DNA of 64,000 nucleotides from Candidula unifasciata. Lineage: Eukaryota > Mollusca > Gastropoda > Stylommatophora > Geomitridae. Every line of letters begins with the position of its first letter. Within the stretch, counting starts at the first letter, position 1. Below the pieces are notes generated by a model. The model did no database searches and was not told where the DNA came from. It saw only the letters and a program-made list of their open reading frames with translations. Both the position numbers and the translations under genes were made by a program. Positions 20,783 through 30,359 of the stretch are shown one piece after another. The stretch lies in assembly GCA_905116865.2 (NCBI GenBank), contig CAJHNH020002470.1, positions 1 to 64,000 on the forward strand, in the 5' to 3' direction.

Positions 20783-21500
20783 TAATGCTCTGTTGGCTTT
20801 AGGTAATGTTCACGTTGACCTTATTTAGCTTCACGTAATGTTCTGGTGAGCTCCACTTGGCGTAAACTAATGTTCTGGTGAACTTCACTTGGCGTAAACT
20901 AATGTTCTGGTGAACTCCACTTGGCGTAAACTAATGTTCTGGTGAACTCCACTTGGCGTAAACTAATGTTCTGGTGAACTCCACTTGGCGTAAACTAATG
21001 TTCTGGTAAACTCCACTTGGCGTAAACTAATGTTCTGGTGAACTCCACTTGGCGTAAACTAATGTTCTGGTGAACTCCACTTGGCGTAAACTAATGTTCT
21101 GGTGAACTCCACTTGGCGTAAACTAATGTTCTGGTGAACTCCACTTGGCGTAAACTAATGTTCTGGTAAACTCCACTTGGCGTAAACTAATGTTCTGGTG
21201 AACTCCACTTGGCGTAAACTAATGTTCTGGTGAACTCCACTTGGCGTAAACTAATGTTCTGAGAGATCCTGTTTCGGTTAAGGCAATATTCCTAAAGAGA
21301 CCCCCTTAGGTTTCAACAAAGAAGATGGCACATAATGCCGAAACCCTTCTTAGCTCCATGTAATGTTCCGAGAGAGCTGATTTATTTTCATTTAATGTTC
21401 TCGGAGATTTCAGCTAATATTGTTAGAAAACTATATTTGGTTTCATGTAGTGTTTGGATCTACTATATTTGGTTTAAGATTATGTAATGTTTCATACGAC
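20783..21500 (+). repeat. Second 32-bp array, related to the first but lacking the donor GT
   Basis: Clean units from about 20833 to 21255 read AACTCCACTTGGCGTAAACT then AATGTTCTGGTG, about 13 copies. Aligned with the first array, CAGGTAATG has become AAACTAATG, so the GT is lost. Diverged units on each side (20783-20832 and 21256-21500, with TTTGGTTTCATGTAGTG-type sequence) connect the two arrays as one original locus. Confidence 0.92.
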
Positions 21501-22458
21501 TAAATTCTTATATATTAGTTATATTCTTATAGTGAGAAAAAAATAAATAAATACCAGAGTACACACTAGACAATACGCATGCTGAAAGCAACCAACATTC
21601 TGGGATTCAAACTGCCGCCAAGAAAATATACTATCATCGAGAGTAAATGTATATCAGTAATCTTGAAGTATTCCCACAAGTGGTCCATGTGCTATTCATT
21701 AGAAGCCAAGGCATTCTGATGTTGACTGTGTCAATAGCAAGCTGACTGAAAGTCCATCAATCTTTGTACACCCAGCCAGACCTTCTGCTCAGTCCTTGCT
21801 AAACCCAATTTTGAAAATTAATGTTATCGCCTTTTATGGATATGGAATTCGGGCCATACCAGGTTAGTTTCATTTTAATTCAGAAAAGTCCAATATTCTA
21901 GGGGTGTCATGGGCTGGGTTAATCGGTGTCTCTGGAGTGAACAAGGCTGACCAGGATCAGTTTCATTTTCGTGCCAAGGTATGCAGTTGTTCTCCTGGTA
22001 TTGTCCCACCAAATTTACTTTAAACCATAACACCCCTGTATATAATACTGGACTTTTCCGAAACTCCCAAATTTCGCTTGTATGGAGTGAATTAAAATTA
22101 AAATACCCACATCAGCTGGGGGATCCGGCTCACGGTATTGTTTTATGTCTCCTTTTGAAATACCGCTTATGTTTTGGCATGCGTATATTGTTCAAAGAAG
22201 AATAACTGTAATAAAAGTACAATGAATATATAAGTAGCAGGGCGCCTGAATACTAGAGCTTTGGCACATTGAGCCACACTCATCCCCCCCCCCCCCCCAA
22301 GATAATTTTTTAGGTAATGGTGGTTGCGGGGTTATCCGCTAGACAGTTTAGAATGGGCTAAGCGTATAGAACTAATTCCGCAACGTTCGTGTTTTCATTA
22401 AAAAATTGCATCTCTATCGTCTGTTTAGCTTTTCTTGTTTTCTTTTCATATCCATTAG
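21501..22458 (+). other. Intron sequence, nothing recognised
   Basis: It contains a short poly-C run near 22284-22297 and otherwise unique AT-rich sequence up to the next acceptor. Confidence 0.5.
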
Positions 22459-22749
22459 GATTCACGAAAACATCGTTGGTTCCATTCATCATCATTTGTT
22501 AAACTATAAAATTGACCTGGACATTCAAGGTCAATCTAACCGTTACGCCACCTTGAATTTCCTTACTGATGAGCGACCTTGGCCCTGGTACAAAAACGGA
22601 GAGCAATCCTTTCATCAGATATCATTTCAACATCAAGTTAAGCGATCTGAGCAGGAAGCAGTGCTTCGATACAACTTCTCCACACCAAAATACCACATTG
22701 TGTACAATGAAAAAGAGAGAAACAAGTTTGGTAATCACAGGGCTTACAG
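22459..22749 (+). CDS. AOC: Copper amine oxidase, seventh recognised exon (copper-binding HxH)
   Basis: It follows ATCCATTAG in phase 2 and ends in phase 2 at TACAG/GTATGA. It encodes IHENIVGSIHHHLLNYKIDL, then DIQGQSNRY, a middle part with ERPWPWYKNGEQSF and SEQEAVLRYNFSTPKYHIVY, and NKFGNHRAYR. The H-x-H in SIHHHLLNYKIDLDI (residues 446 and 448 of the window-encoded chain) supplies two of the three copper ligands, and the (F/Y)K.DLD.xG motif is intact. NK.G..R.YR is the conserved element before the next junction. Confidence 0.95.
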
Positions 22750-22841
22750 GTATGAATTTTGCAGTATGTAGACACATCATATAAATGATGCCAAGACCTT
22801 TATTTAATACCTGACTTAACTGCATTCACTCTGTTATTGAG

Positions 22842-23128
22842 CGGCGTCCGTGGCTTTGGCGTTGCGAGTCCGACTCGTAATTCCAACGTATCGCGATCGA
22901 AACCCACTTCTGGCTGCGTGGATTTTTATCATAGTATGGGGCGTCGCAGGTCGACCCAGCCTAAAATTGGTACCAGGATGGCTGTCCTGGGGAAGTAAAG
23001 ACGGTCGGCGTAATGCTGACCACATTCCCACCCAGAGCCGATTGGGGGTCTGTAAAAATATGGGGCGCTCTTCCCATATGCCCGATACGCCTAAGACATG
23101 AAAAGGGATCTTTACTTTTACTTAATTT
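22842..23128 (+). repeat. SINE, shared-body type with head A (copy 2)
   Basis: Head GCGTCCGTGGCTTTGGCG, TTGCGAGTCCGACTCGTAA, GCGATCGAAACCC; body GTCGCAGGTCGACCCAGCC, GGTACCAGGATGGCTGTCC, GGCGTAATGCTGACCACAT; end CCCATATGCCCGATACGCC, AAAAGGGATCTTTACTTT. A possible short target duplication CTGTTAT flanks it (22831-22837 and 23134-23140). Confidence 0.88.
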
Positions 23129-23184
23129 TTACCCTGTTATCAATCCTGGTTTGCAAAACGTGAAAAAAAAAAAAGTAAAGGGCC

Positions 23185-23448
23185 CTTTTCCATGCCTTTA
23201 GGCGTATAGGGCATATAGGGCTAGACCAATATTTATAGACCAATGGCACAAGATGGGTGATGTGGTCAGCATTACGCCCGCCGCCTTTACTTCCCGTGAC
23301 TGCCCCCGGTACCCACTCAAGGCTAGGTCTACCTGGGAGCCAAGGTCATTTAAAAAAAAAAAAACTAGTCTGGTTACCCCAGGGAGCGAACCCACGACCT
23401 TAAAATCCGCGGCGAGAGTCTAACCGTTCTGACACGGCGACTCCTGGT
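23185..23448 (-). repeat. SINE, shared-body type with head B
   Basis: The minus strand starts with a tRNA-like head GGTTAGACTCTCGCCGCGG and GGTCGTGGGTTCGCTCCC. The shared body ..GGGTACC..GGGAAGTAAAGGCGGCGGGCGTAATGCTGACC and GTGCCATTGGTCTATAAAT end follow. It lies 57 bp from, and opposite to, the head-A copy at 22842-23128, so the pair can form a long hairpin. Confidence 0.88.
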
Positions 23449-23939
23449 TTGCAGAACACCGATTACTAAACACTTTTTTTCTTATTTTTAATTGTTTCTA
23501 AAATAGTTATATCTAAAATAATGTCGAAAGTTAGATGAAAATATCACATTGGGCCATACCTCATGTAACACCCATACACAGTAATCTAGTCTATAAACTT
23601 ATAACCTAGACATGGCAGCAAGAAATGACATGTACAAATGTTACGTCGCTACTGTTCACCGTTTGGTGGGTCTTCTTGTGAAATACAAACAGGCAAGCAT
23701 TTTCTGTTTCACAGTAAAGATGGTTATTAATTATGTTCATCATGTTATTACTAACGTATGGTAATATATGGCTTTATACAATATGTTTAGTCTCTTGTTG
23801 ATGAACAATGTTCAGCGACCCGTCGCCTTTGCCAGTCCCACGTAGAGGTGCCAATTTGAGAAGCACTTGTCAGTCAAATCCAAGCCTGTGACTCAGAGTG
23901 CTTGTCGGTGCATCCTAATTATTTTGACTGCAGACTGAC
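23449..23939 (+). other. Intron sequence, nothing recognised
   Basis: AT-rich with a T run near 23474. No coding or repeat signal was seen. Confidence 0.45.
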
Positions 23940-24130
23940 TGACTGACTTTCTACCCCACTAGGACATCACACAAGCGATAAACACCCGATGACACAAAGT
24001 GTCACCATGTGGATGAGGATCACCGTGAAGAGGTCCCAGAAACCGCGTTCAGCTTTAAGGCCATATTTTTGGCCAGGCTATATTGCGGCCCCTCGCAATA
24101 GCCAGAGTAGAGCCTCAAAATAACGAATAA
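23940..24130 (+). repeat. Dispersed repeat C (copy 2)
   Basis: AGGACATCACACAAGCGATA, ACACCCGATGACACAAAGTG, GGATGAGGATCACCGTG as in 15960-16090. Confidence 0.7.
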
Positions 24131-24479
24131 TTCCATCCTAAAAAGAACGGGAGATTTGACTGCAGATGTAAGTGAAACAGAAAACTGCAGTCGTACTAAC
24201 GTTAAAAGTTGACACTCGAAAATAACACAGTCGACCTAGAATGCTATTTGCAGTTCGAATGTGTGTAAAAGTTTACGTCGCTACCGTTAACCGTTTGGGA
24301 GAAGTTTTTTTTTTTTTCCAGACAAAAAGACACGTGTATTTTTTGTTTTGTTTTATAATATATACACAAATCTGTGCACCAAGTATGAAGACATGAACAC
24401 AGGGGAACTAACTGTAACTTTCATCTTGTTATGTTATTTTCAACAATTCCTCCCCCAAATTTAGTTTTCTTGCTGTTGT

Positions 24480-25260
24480 ATTTTAACATGTTGTCATTCC
24501 CAATTTCATCTTCACCATCATCAGCAGTCATCACCAATCAACATGTCATCATCATTTGTATCATCACCATCATCAAAATCCGTCCATCAGTCAGTCATCA
24601 TCATCAATAATAATCTCATCATCGTCATACTTATTATCGTTCAGCGGTTATTACCACGATCATCATTTTCAAACATCATCAATCTGATCAACAGTCACTA
24701 TCATCATTAATCATTATCCTCAATGATGACCATCATCATCAATCGACATAATCATCAATTCATCACCATTATTCGTCGCCAATCATTATCAGTCATCCTC
24801 ATCATTACTTGAGGCTACCTTATAGTCTTTATTAATAAAAAACATGGACTCTCTGATGGAATCATTTTTAATCATTATCAATATCATTAGAAACTATCAG
24901 TCATCATCGTTATCAGTATCATTAATCATCAATCATCATTACAAATGCCCATCATTATCATCAATGATCATCATCAACATCACCATCAGTCACAATCATT
25001 AACATCAATCGTGTTCCTCACCAACAGTCTTCAGTCATCATCATCAATCAATCATCATCATATCATCAGTCGTATTTATCATCAAGAGTTATCCATCATC
25101 AATCATTGTTATAATCAATCGTCACCAAGCAGGATGTTATCATCATTTTCAATTTTATCTTCCTAAAAAATCATCTCATCTTCATGATAATTTTGACCAT
25201 CTTTCTCAAACATCATCATTATTATCATCAGTCATCATCAGTATCAAGTGAACAATTGTG
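24480..25260 (+). repeat. Degenerate (ATC)n tract, ~780 bp
   Basis: Dense TCATCA/ATCATT/CAATCA triplets with a short non-repeat break near 24800-24870. The open frame at 24945-25166 is a by-product. Confidence 0.9.
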
Positions 25261-25394
25261 TTTCTCTTGCAATCTCCAATAAAATCTACTGATTCTTGTG
25301 CTGACAACTGTCAATGCCATTCAAAAACAAATTATGTCGAATATTTTCACTCTCGCCTCCTACGTATTTTTTCCATAAATATTTCCAGTTTTAA

Positions 25395-25563
25395 CAGATT
25401 CTAAAACTTCACAACAGTTACAACTACTTCACCTATTTAATTGATGAAGCAACTGTTTCTTGACTGAACGTTTCCAGAATATCCTAAAACTTCACAACAA
25501 TTACAACTACTGTACCTATTTCACTGAGGAAGCAATTGTTTCTTGACTGAACGTTTCCAGAAT
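25395..25563 (+). repeat. Tandem duplication of the 3' splice acceptor region
   Basis: AAAACTTCACAACAGTTACA..TTCTTGACTGAACGTTTCCAGAAT occurs twice with an 83-bp offset. The downstream TTTCCAG (ending 25560) is the acceptor of the next exon. The upstream copy ends at 25477 and would lead straight into a TAA stop (A ATA TCC TAA). Confidence 0.93.
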
Positions 25564-25768
25564 CGCCACAACTGGGTTCACCAAGCAAATTTTGCCAGAC
25601 GATTCGCCAGTTCTCAACAGCAGACGATGGAGCCAGTACCAAATGTCTGTGAGCAGACGTAAAGACAAAGAGGAGTCCAGCAGTTCTATCTTCTCCATGT
25701 TTGACGGAGAAAACCCAGTCGTAGACATAGATCGTTATCTGCAAGACAATGAGGACATCATTGACCAG
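25561..25768 (+). CDS. AOC: Copper amine oxidase, eighth recognised exon
   Basis: It starts after CGTTTCCAG (phase 2) and ends in phase 0 at GACCAG/GTAATT. It encodes IATTGFTKQILPDDSPVLNS, RRWSQYQMSVSRRKDKEESS, SSIFSMFDGENPVVDIDRYL and QDNEDIIDQ. The family pattern is W..Y...VT.RK..E..SSS.(Y/F)....P..P.V.F..F...E.I. The choice of the downstream of two identical acceptors is forced by the reading frame. Confidence 0.95.
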
Positions 25769-25889
25769 GTAATTCGAGCTCGTTTCAGCGTATCGTGGTT
25801 CGTTTAACTTCTCTATATAGCTAAAAGAAAGATGTTTATCGGACGTCACTAAATAATTCAGAATCGATTAAATGAACTGTGACTTAAAA

Positions 25890-26480
25890 GCTAAAAGGAA
25901 AGGGAAAGCAGAAGAACTTGCACAACACAAATTGACGTTTCGGCCGGGGCTTTTCTCCTCATGAACTAAACTACACAACATAAACAAAGAGGAGAGTACT
26001 CCAACCAACAAGGGGTCGAGTGAAAAACTATTTTATAAAATGAAAAAAATTAAAAAGGGTTGGGGGGGGGGGCGTCAAGGCAAATGTGGTATAGATTCAG
26101 GAGGGCACGATAAATAGTTGAAAAGTAATAGTGATAATATATAACATAGTCATCGAAATACAACTTGATCCATAATAAAGTGATAAAAGACAGAATAACA
26201 AAAAAATTAATGTGAAATAATATAAATTAAAGTAAACATAAACAATAATGAAGTTAAATTTAAAAAAAATGTGACATAGTAAAATTTTTTGGATGAGGCA
26301 ATGCTTGAAATTGATGCCTCCAGGACTTAGAACACCCAGACTACGAATGAGGCGATTTTCCAAAGTAAGCCGCGTGGTATCATCACGAGTGCAAGATTTT
26401 AAAGTTGTGACAGATATATGTTATTATTTTTGCCTCTGTGGTCAGAGCTGTAAAAATGGGGAAGCACTGGTTTAAGTGTT
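25890..26480 (+). pseudogene. Possible upstream part of a Penelope-like element
   Basis: GACGTTTCGGCCGGGGCTTT near 25945 and an AT-rich stretch ending with a block around 26300-26400 resemble the 5' and linker parts seen with Penelope-like elements, but no coding motif could be read here. It is assigned only by adjacency to 26500-26935. Confidence 0.3.
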
Positions 26481-26499
26481 TTTTTTTTTTTTGGATTGT

Positions 26500-26935
26500 T
26501 TGTTGTTGTTGAATATCGGAGAGATGTTCGTGTACCAGTTAGCCAGCCTTTTGCCAGCCCCACCAATGTGTCCCTTGTTGCATTTTGTGTGTGCAGATTA
26601 TACATAAATTACGTCTCTGGATTCACAAGTAAAAGGTTCCTTATTTTGGAAAGAACCACCAGGGAAAGCGACCGATAAGGTCTGGACAACGAATGGATAT
26701 AATCTGCAAAAGATGCAAAAAGGCCTATATTGGTGAGACTGGCAGAAAGCTAGCTGGTCGGTTCGTGAACATCTCTCCGATATTGAAAAAACAAACAAAC
26801 ACACAGACACTTAAACTGACCCCTCTCCATTTTAACAACTCTGTCCACATACGCGAAGATGATATATCTGTCACCGCTATAAAATCTTGCTCTGGGGATC
26901 ATACCTCGCGGCTCACTTTGTAATAGTCAGTTATC
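26500..26935 (+). pseudogene. Penelope-like element GIY-YIG end, present as an inverted pair
   Basis: The right arm (+ strand, from about 26690) encodes MDIICKRCKKAYIGETGRKL, AGRFVN and ISPILKK. It shows the CxxC-like CKRC, the YIGETGRK core of GIY-YIG nucleases, and a degraded R..EHLSDI helix. The left arm, 26500-26605, is the same segment on the opposite strand (complement: TATAATCTGCACAC..GGCTGGCAAAAGGCTGGCTAAC..GAACATCTCTCCGATATT). About 85 bp separate the arms. GIY-YIG fused to reverse transcriptase is the hallmark of Penelope-like elements. The nuclease is broken by frameshift after the first helix. Confidence 0.75.
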
Positions 26936-27000
26936 TTTTTTACTTTGCAGTTCACCAAAAAAGTCATATATTCACTTTGTCGTCGTACATTATTTTGCAG

Positions 27001-27279
27001 GATCTTGTTTTATGGGTCACTGTTGGATTTCATCATTTACCTCACACTGAAGACATCCCTAACACACCAACCCCCGGAACATCAGCAACCATCTATCTTC
27101 TACCATACAACTACTTTCCAGAGTGTCCGTCCGTTGGGTCACGTGATGCAGTAAGACTCGATCTGAGGAAATCCAAGATTGTTGTCCAGGACTACGGAAT
27201 ATCAGACAAATTTCGTTGCTCACCATCAGCATTTAATTACTCTGATTTGTCTACACAGAAATCAGATTTGTTTCCATAA
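27001..27279 (+). CDS. AOC: Copper amine oxidase, last exon (third copper His, stop)
   Basis: It follows TATTTTGCAG in phase 0 and ends at TAA (27277-27279). It encodes [40 protein letters not shown] and [20 protein letters not shown], then a variable C-terminus ending KSDLFP. The His in HHLPHTED (residue 614 of the window-encoded chain) aligns with the third copper ligand, and EDIPNT and the LxPYN(Y/F)F motif are intact. The family's C-terminal region is of similar size. No membrane anchor is seen at this end. Confidence 0.96.
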   Translation, partial: DLVLWVTVGFHHLPHTEDIPNTPTPGTSATIYLLPYNYFPECPSVGSRDAVRLDLRKSKIVVQDYGISDKFRCSPSAFNYSDLSTQKSDLFP

Positions 27280-27470
27280 TCTGACTGTTATGAAGTGTTA
27301 TCACAGTCGATGTCTTTGCACACTGGGCATTCCCATATGTACTCAGTCCTCTGATGCAGCAGCCACTCCAAAGTACCTCTGCTGAATGTTCCAATGAGAA
27401 GTTGTCTGTAGTATCTTGTGTCTTTACATCGAAGTAGGCATAAGCGCTCTTCACCAAGCTTAACACCTCG
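27280..27470 (-). pseudogene. Non-LTR C-terminal relic (cysteine-tail type)
   Basis: On the minus strand the text parallels 41183-41400. Both contain a cysteine tail (CPMCS in the other copy), a TLEW(L/S)LL..TE(Y/H) segment and a ..(K/E)RRQYNQLLMGT segment. Compare GTI..STL.WLL..E in the RNase H elements. It overlaps the 3' side of the amine oxidase stop and could belong to its 3' UTR or to flanking DNA. Confidence 0.55.
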
Positions 27471-27857
27471 GTCAGTCAGCCATTATGCCCCAACCTAGTT
27501 CATACAGCGTTGTTGACATCAGCTTTGTCAATACCTAATCCCTTTTGTATTTGATCGTCAGCTCTTTCATTAACAGTCACTCTTGTGTGCCCAGGTGTGT
27601 AGATCCAGATGATGGAGGTTAACTGCGACTTTCGAATGCTTTCTACATGTAGCGATTTTCTGCAGTATATTTTCTAAATTTGATTATCCATGTCATATTT
27701 TCAGTTTGTCAATAAACCAGGTGCAATCTCTGCAACTAAAGGTTGGCTGCATATAAAGTCTCTACCTCTCATCTCGGTTGTACTCTGTCTGAGACATTTT
27801 TTGTGTGTGCTGTTCCTATGTTACCTTTCTAATTGTACACTGTCTCCCTCTTACTAG

Positions 27858-28110
27858 AGAGCCGCCGTCGTGTAGCGGCTAAAGGCTCGCCTGCGGATCC
27901 GAAGGTCGTGGGTTCAAATCCAACCGGAGCATGATTTTTTTTCTTCTAAAAAGTAACCTTGGCTCTCGGGTCAATTCAACCTTAAATGCGTACCAGGCAA
28001 AGTCCTAGGAAGTAAAGAAGGCCGGCGTGATGTTGATAACATTCTGCACAGAGTGCCGATTGCACTGTTAAATATGGTTCTAGCATTATATGTACAGTAC
28101 ACTTGGCGTC
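27858..28110 (+). repeat. SINE, shared-body type with head B (best head)
   Basis: The head reads GTCGTGTAGCGGCTAAAGGC (A box) and AGGTCGTGGGTTCAAATCC (B box GGTTCAAATCC). The body is GGGTCAATTCAACCTTAAAT, GCGTACCAGGCAAAGTCC, GAAGGCCGGCGTGATGTTGA and GAGTGCCGATTGC. Confidence 0.88.
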
Positions 28111-28219
28111 ATGAAAAATGGTAATGTACTTAACGTTTTCTATCCCCCGAAATTACGTTTTGAAAACAGTTTTATGTCTTGTACTTTCAGATATTATGTC
28201 ACACGTTCAGTGAAAACCC

Positions 28220-28335
28220 GGCGTGATGCTGACCACATCACCCATCTTGTGCCGATTGGTCTATAAAACTATAGGTTTAGCCCTATATGCCCTAAACGCC
28301 TTAAGGCGTGGAAAAGGGTCCTTTAGCTTACTTTT
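28220..28335 (+). repeat. Partial shared-body SINE (3' half)
   Basis: GGCGTGATGCTGACCACATC, GTGCCGATTGGTCTATAAA, CCCTAAACGCCTTAAGGCG and AAAGGGTCCTTTAGCTTA, with no head. Confidence 0.8.
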
Positions 28336-28345
28336 TTTTTATTCA

Positions 28346-29095
28346 GTGAAAATTAACACATCGTTAATTCTTCAACAAGTTGGCTTGCCAGTTAACATCG
28401 CGTGTACCCTATGTTTGCTAAATCGCACACAGCACTGTGAAGGGATTTCCAGCTGACTCAGTCATTGCGAAATACTCCTAGAATCGAATATTACTTATAA
28501 ATAATTTATGAAATTAATAAAATATTTATGAATATATTTGTTTCACAAGTGACTTTATTTTTAGGAGACTCTCGTCGTTGACATGGAGCTGCGGAGTTCG
28601 TGCTTTGTGTAATGGCTCTCAGCCAGCAGCTCTTATAAGATAGCGCATATCAGACGAAATATATAAAACAGGGCAGTAACATCGATCTTCGCCTCTTTAA
28701 CCATCTCCTAATAAAGAATAATAATTAATCTGAAGACGATTTGTTCAATCCAGTTTCCACCGCTGTTCTGAATAATTGTCATTAAAGTGCATTTCAAAGG
28801 TCGTGCCTTCACACTTTATCAAACATCTCGAAGACTCGTGTATGAAGGACCACGAACTTTTATTGTTAAATGTGGCCTTAGATTTCCTTGGTCTGAAAGC
28901 GGCGAATCTCTTTGATCTTCCTGTAACTAATAATTGGTTTACCCCTAAAATAAAATTAAATACACCGTAATTTACACACGGGTGGATATTGTTTGAAAAT
29001 TAGTTCACATATGCAGCTATGCGTGTTAAAAATTTCGATAGCCTATACTGCATACAATGAAAAATCCACAACTTGCGGGACACATGCTAGAGATG
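28346..29095. other. Non-coding stretch, nothing recognised
   Basis: AT-rich. The short open frames (28776-28970, 28993-29187) have no recognisable motif. Confidence 0.5.
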
Positions 29096-29104
29096 GCCAT
29101 CTGA

Positions 29105-29370
29105 GAGTAAAGAGCCTATCTTCTTCTTCTTTGCGTTCACCAGCTGTAAACTCTGGTGGAAAGTTCGGGTTGCTCGTCCACTACTGAACTGCAGTCCTGC
29201 TCCAGAACCTGAGTGTTGCGTGTGCATCAGTTTTACATATCTCATTCTCTTGAATACAGATTGCTGGTTCCTTGCCTCTCCGGCAGATGCACTCCGACTT
29301 CAAAGGAGGCTCCCCAATTAGTCGACTCTTACGACATGCTTTTGGGGAGGCAGTGGGTCTATTCTTTTTT
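29105..29370 (-). repeat. Dispersed repeat J (copy 1)
   Basis: Complement of the 62612-62863 element. Markers are CTTCTTCTTCTTTGCGTTCA, CAGCTGTAAACTC, CAGTCCTGCTCCAGAACCTG, CAGATGCACTCCGACTTCAA and GTCGACTCTTACGACATGC..GGGAGGCAGTGGGTCTATTC. Partial copies lie at 35780-35885, 39075-39250 and 49085-49260. Confidence 0.8.
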
Positions 29371-30002
29371 TCCCCACAATGGGGCCCCGGAACCCACGCG
29401 GGGAAAAAGCGCCTATGAAATGCGTGCAATTTGATGTTTTGAAAAGTTCCCGTTAGCCCGTGTGCTGTAAACATGCTGATTTTGCTATAAATCGCCCCCC
29501 CAATCCCCCTCCCCTGACCTCCCCCTCCCGCCCCCTTACATACCAGAAATGAGGGAAACTGAAAACTAGAAGTTTGTTAACCCCTAAAGATATTTCTCAC
29601 AAGGACATGATAATCAACAGGTTGCATGCCAAGTTTGAACAAGTTACACCAAACTGTGATTGAGTTACATATTTTAAAAAAAAAATATTGGCACGACCTC
29701 TGAAATAAACTTTATCATTTTGTGAGTCTTTGCCACTCGTTAACTTTCCTACATATAGTCGTTGCTTATATTTAGCTCCGATTTGTACAGTTTCACCTAT
29801 CTTTAATTCTCTCAGATTTGGACAAAAATACGGAATTTTGCTTTTAGATTACAGTGCGAATAGACTGTTAGCGCGTGTTGCCTTCCTGGTCAGCTGTCTT
29901 TTTAGAGGAACCCGTTTTTTTCTTTTTTGGTTTACTGTTTGCTTTTGCATTTGTTTCACAGCTTGTCTACTTATCGCTCCATGTTTAAATTAAAATTAAC
30001 GA

Positions 30003-30245
30003 GAAAAAGAAGTAGTAGTAGTTAAAGAAGAAGTAGTAGTAGCAGCAGCAGTAGTAGTAGTTGTAGTAGTAGCATCATTAATAGTAGTAGTAGTGGTGAG
30101 AATAAACGTAGTACCAGCAACAGTGGTGGCAGTTGTTGTGTTTATAGTGGTGGCAGTAGTAGCATAAAGTAGTTGTAGTTGTGGTATTAGTAGCAGCAGA
30201 AGCAGCAGTAGTGATAGTAGTGTTTTTGGTAGTAGGAGTACAACA
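30003..30245 (+). repeat. Degenerate (AGT/AGC)n microsatellite
   Basis: Trinucleotide AGT/GTA repeats with interruptions over 240 bp. Confidence 0.92.
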
Positions 30246-30359
30246 TAAAGTACAGAGACCACATATTCGTGATTTCAGTACAAATGGAATGTTATAAAGG
30301 ACAATGCAGAATATCTTCCTGCATTCGTGTTTCTTTCTCTGTACATTTACATACACATA

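Noticed and set aside
25484..25849. Minus-strand 121-codon frame
   Set aside because: Antisense shadow of exon 25561-25768.
27861..27930. Functional tRNA gene
   Set aside because: It has A- and B-box-like sequences, but no full cloverleaf closes and the segment continues into the shared SINE body. The same reasoning applies to 45015-45110, 51290-51360 and 46820-46890.
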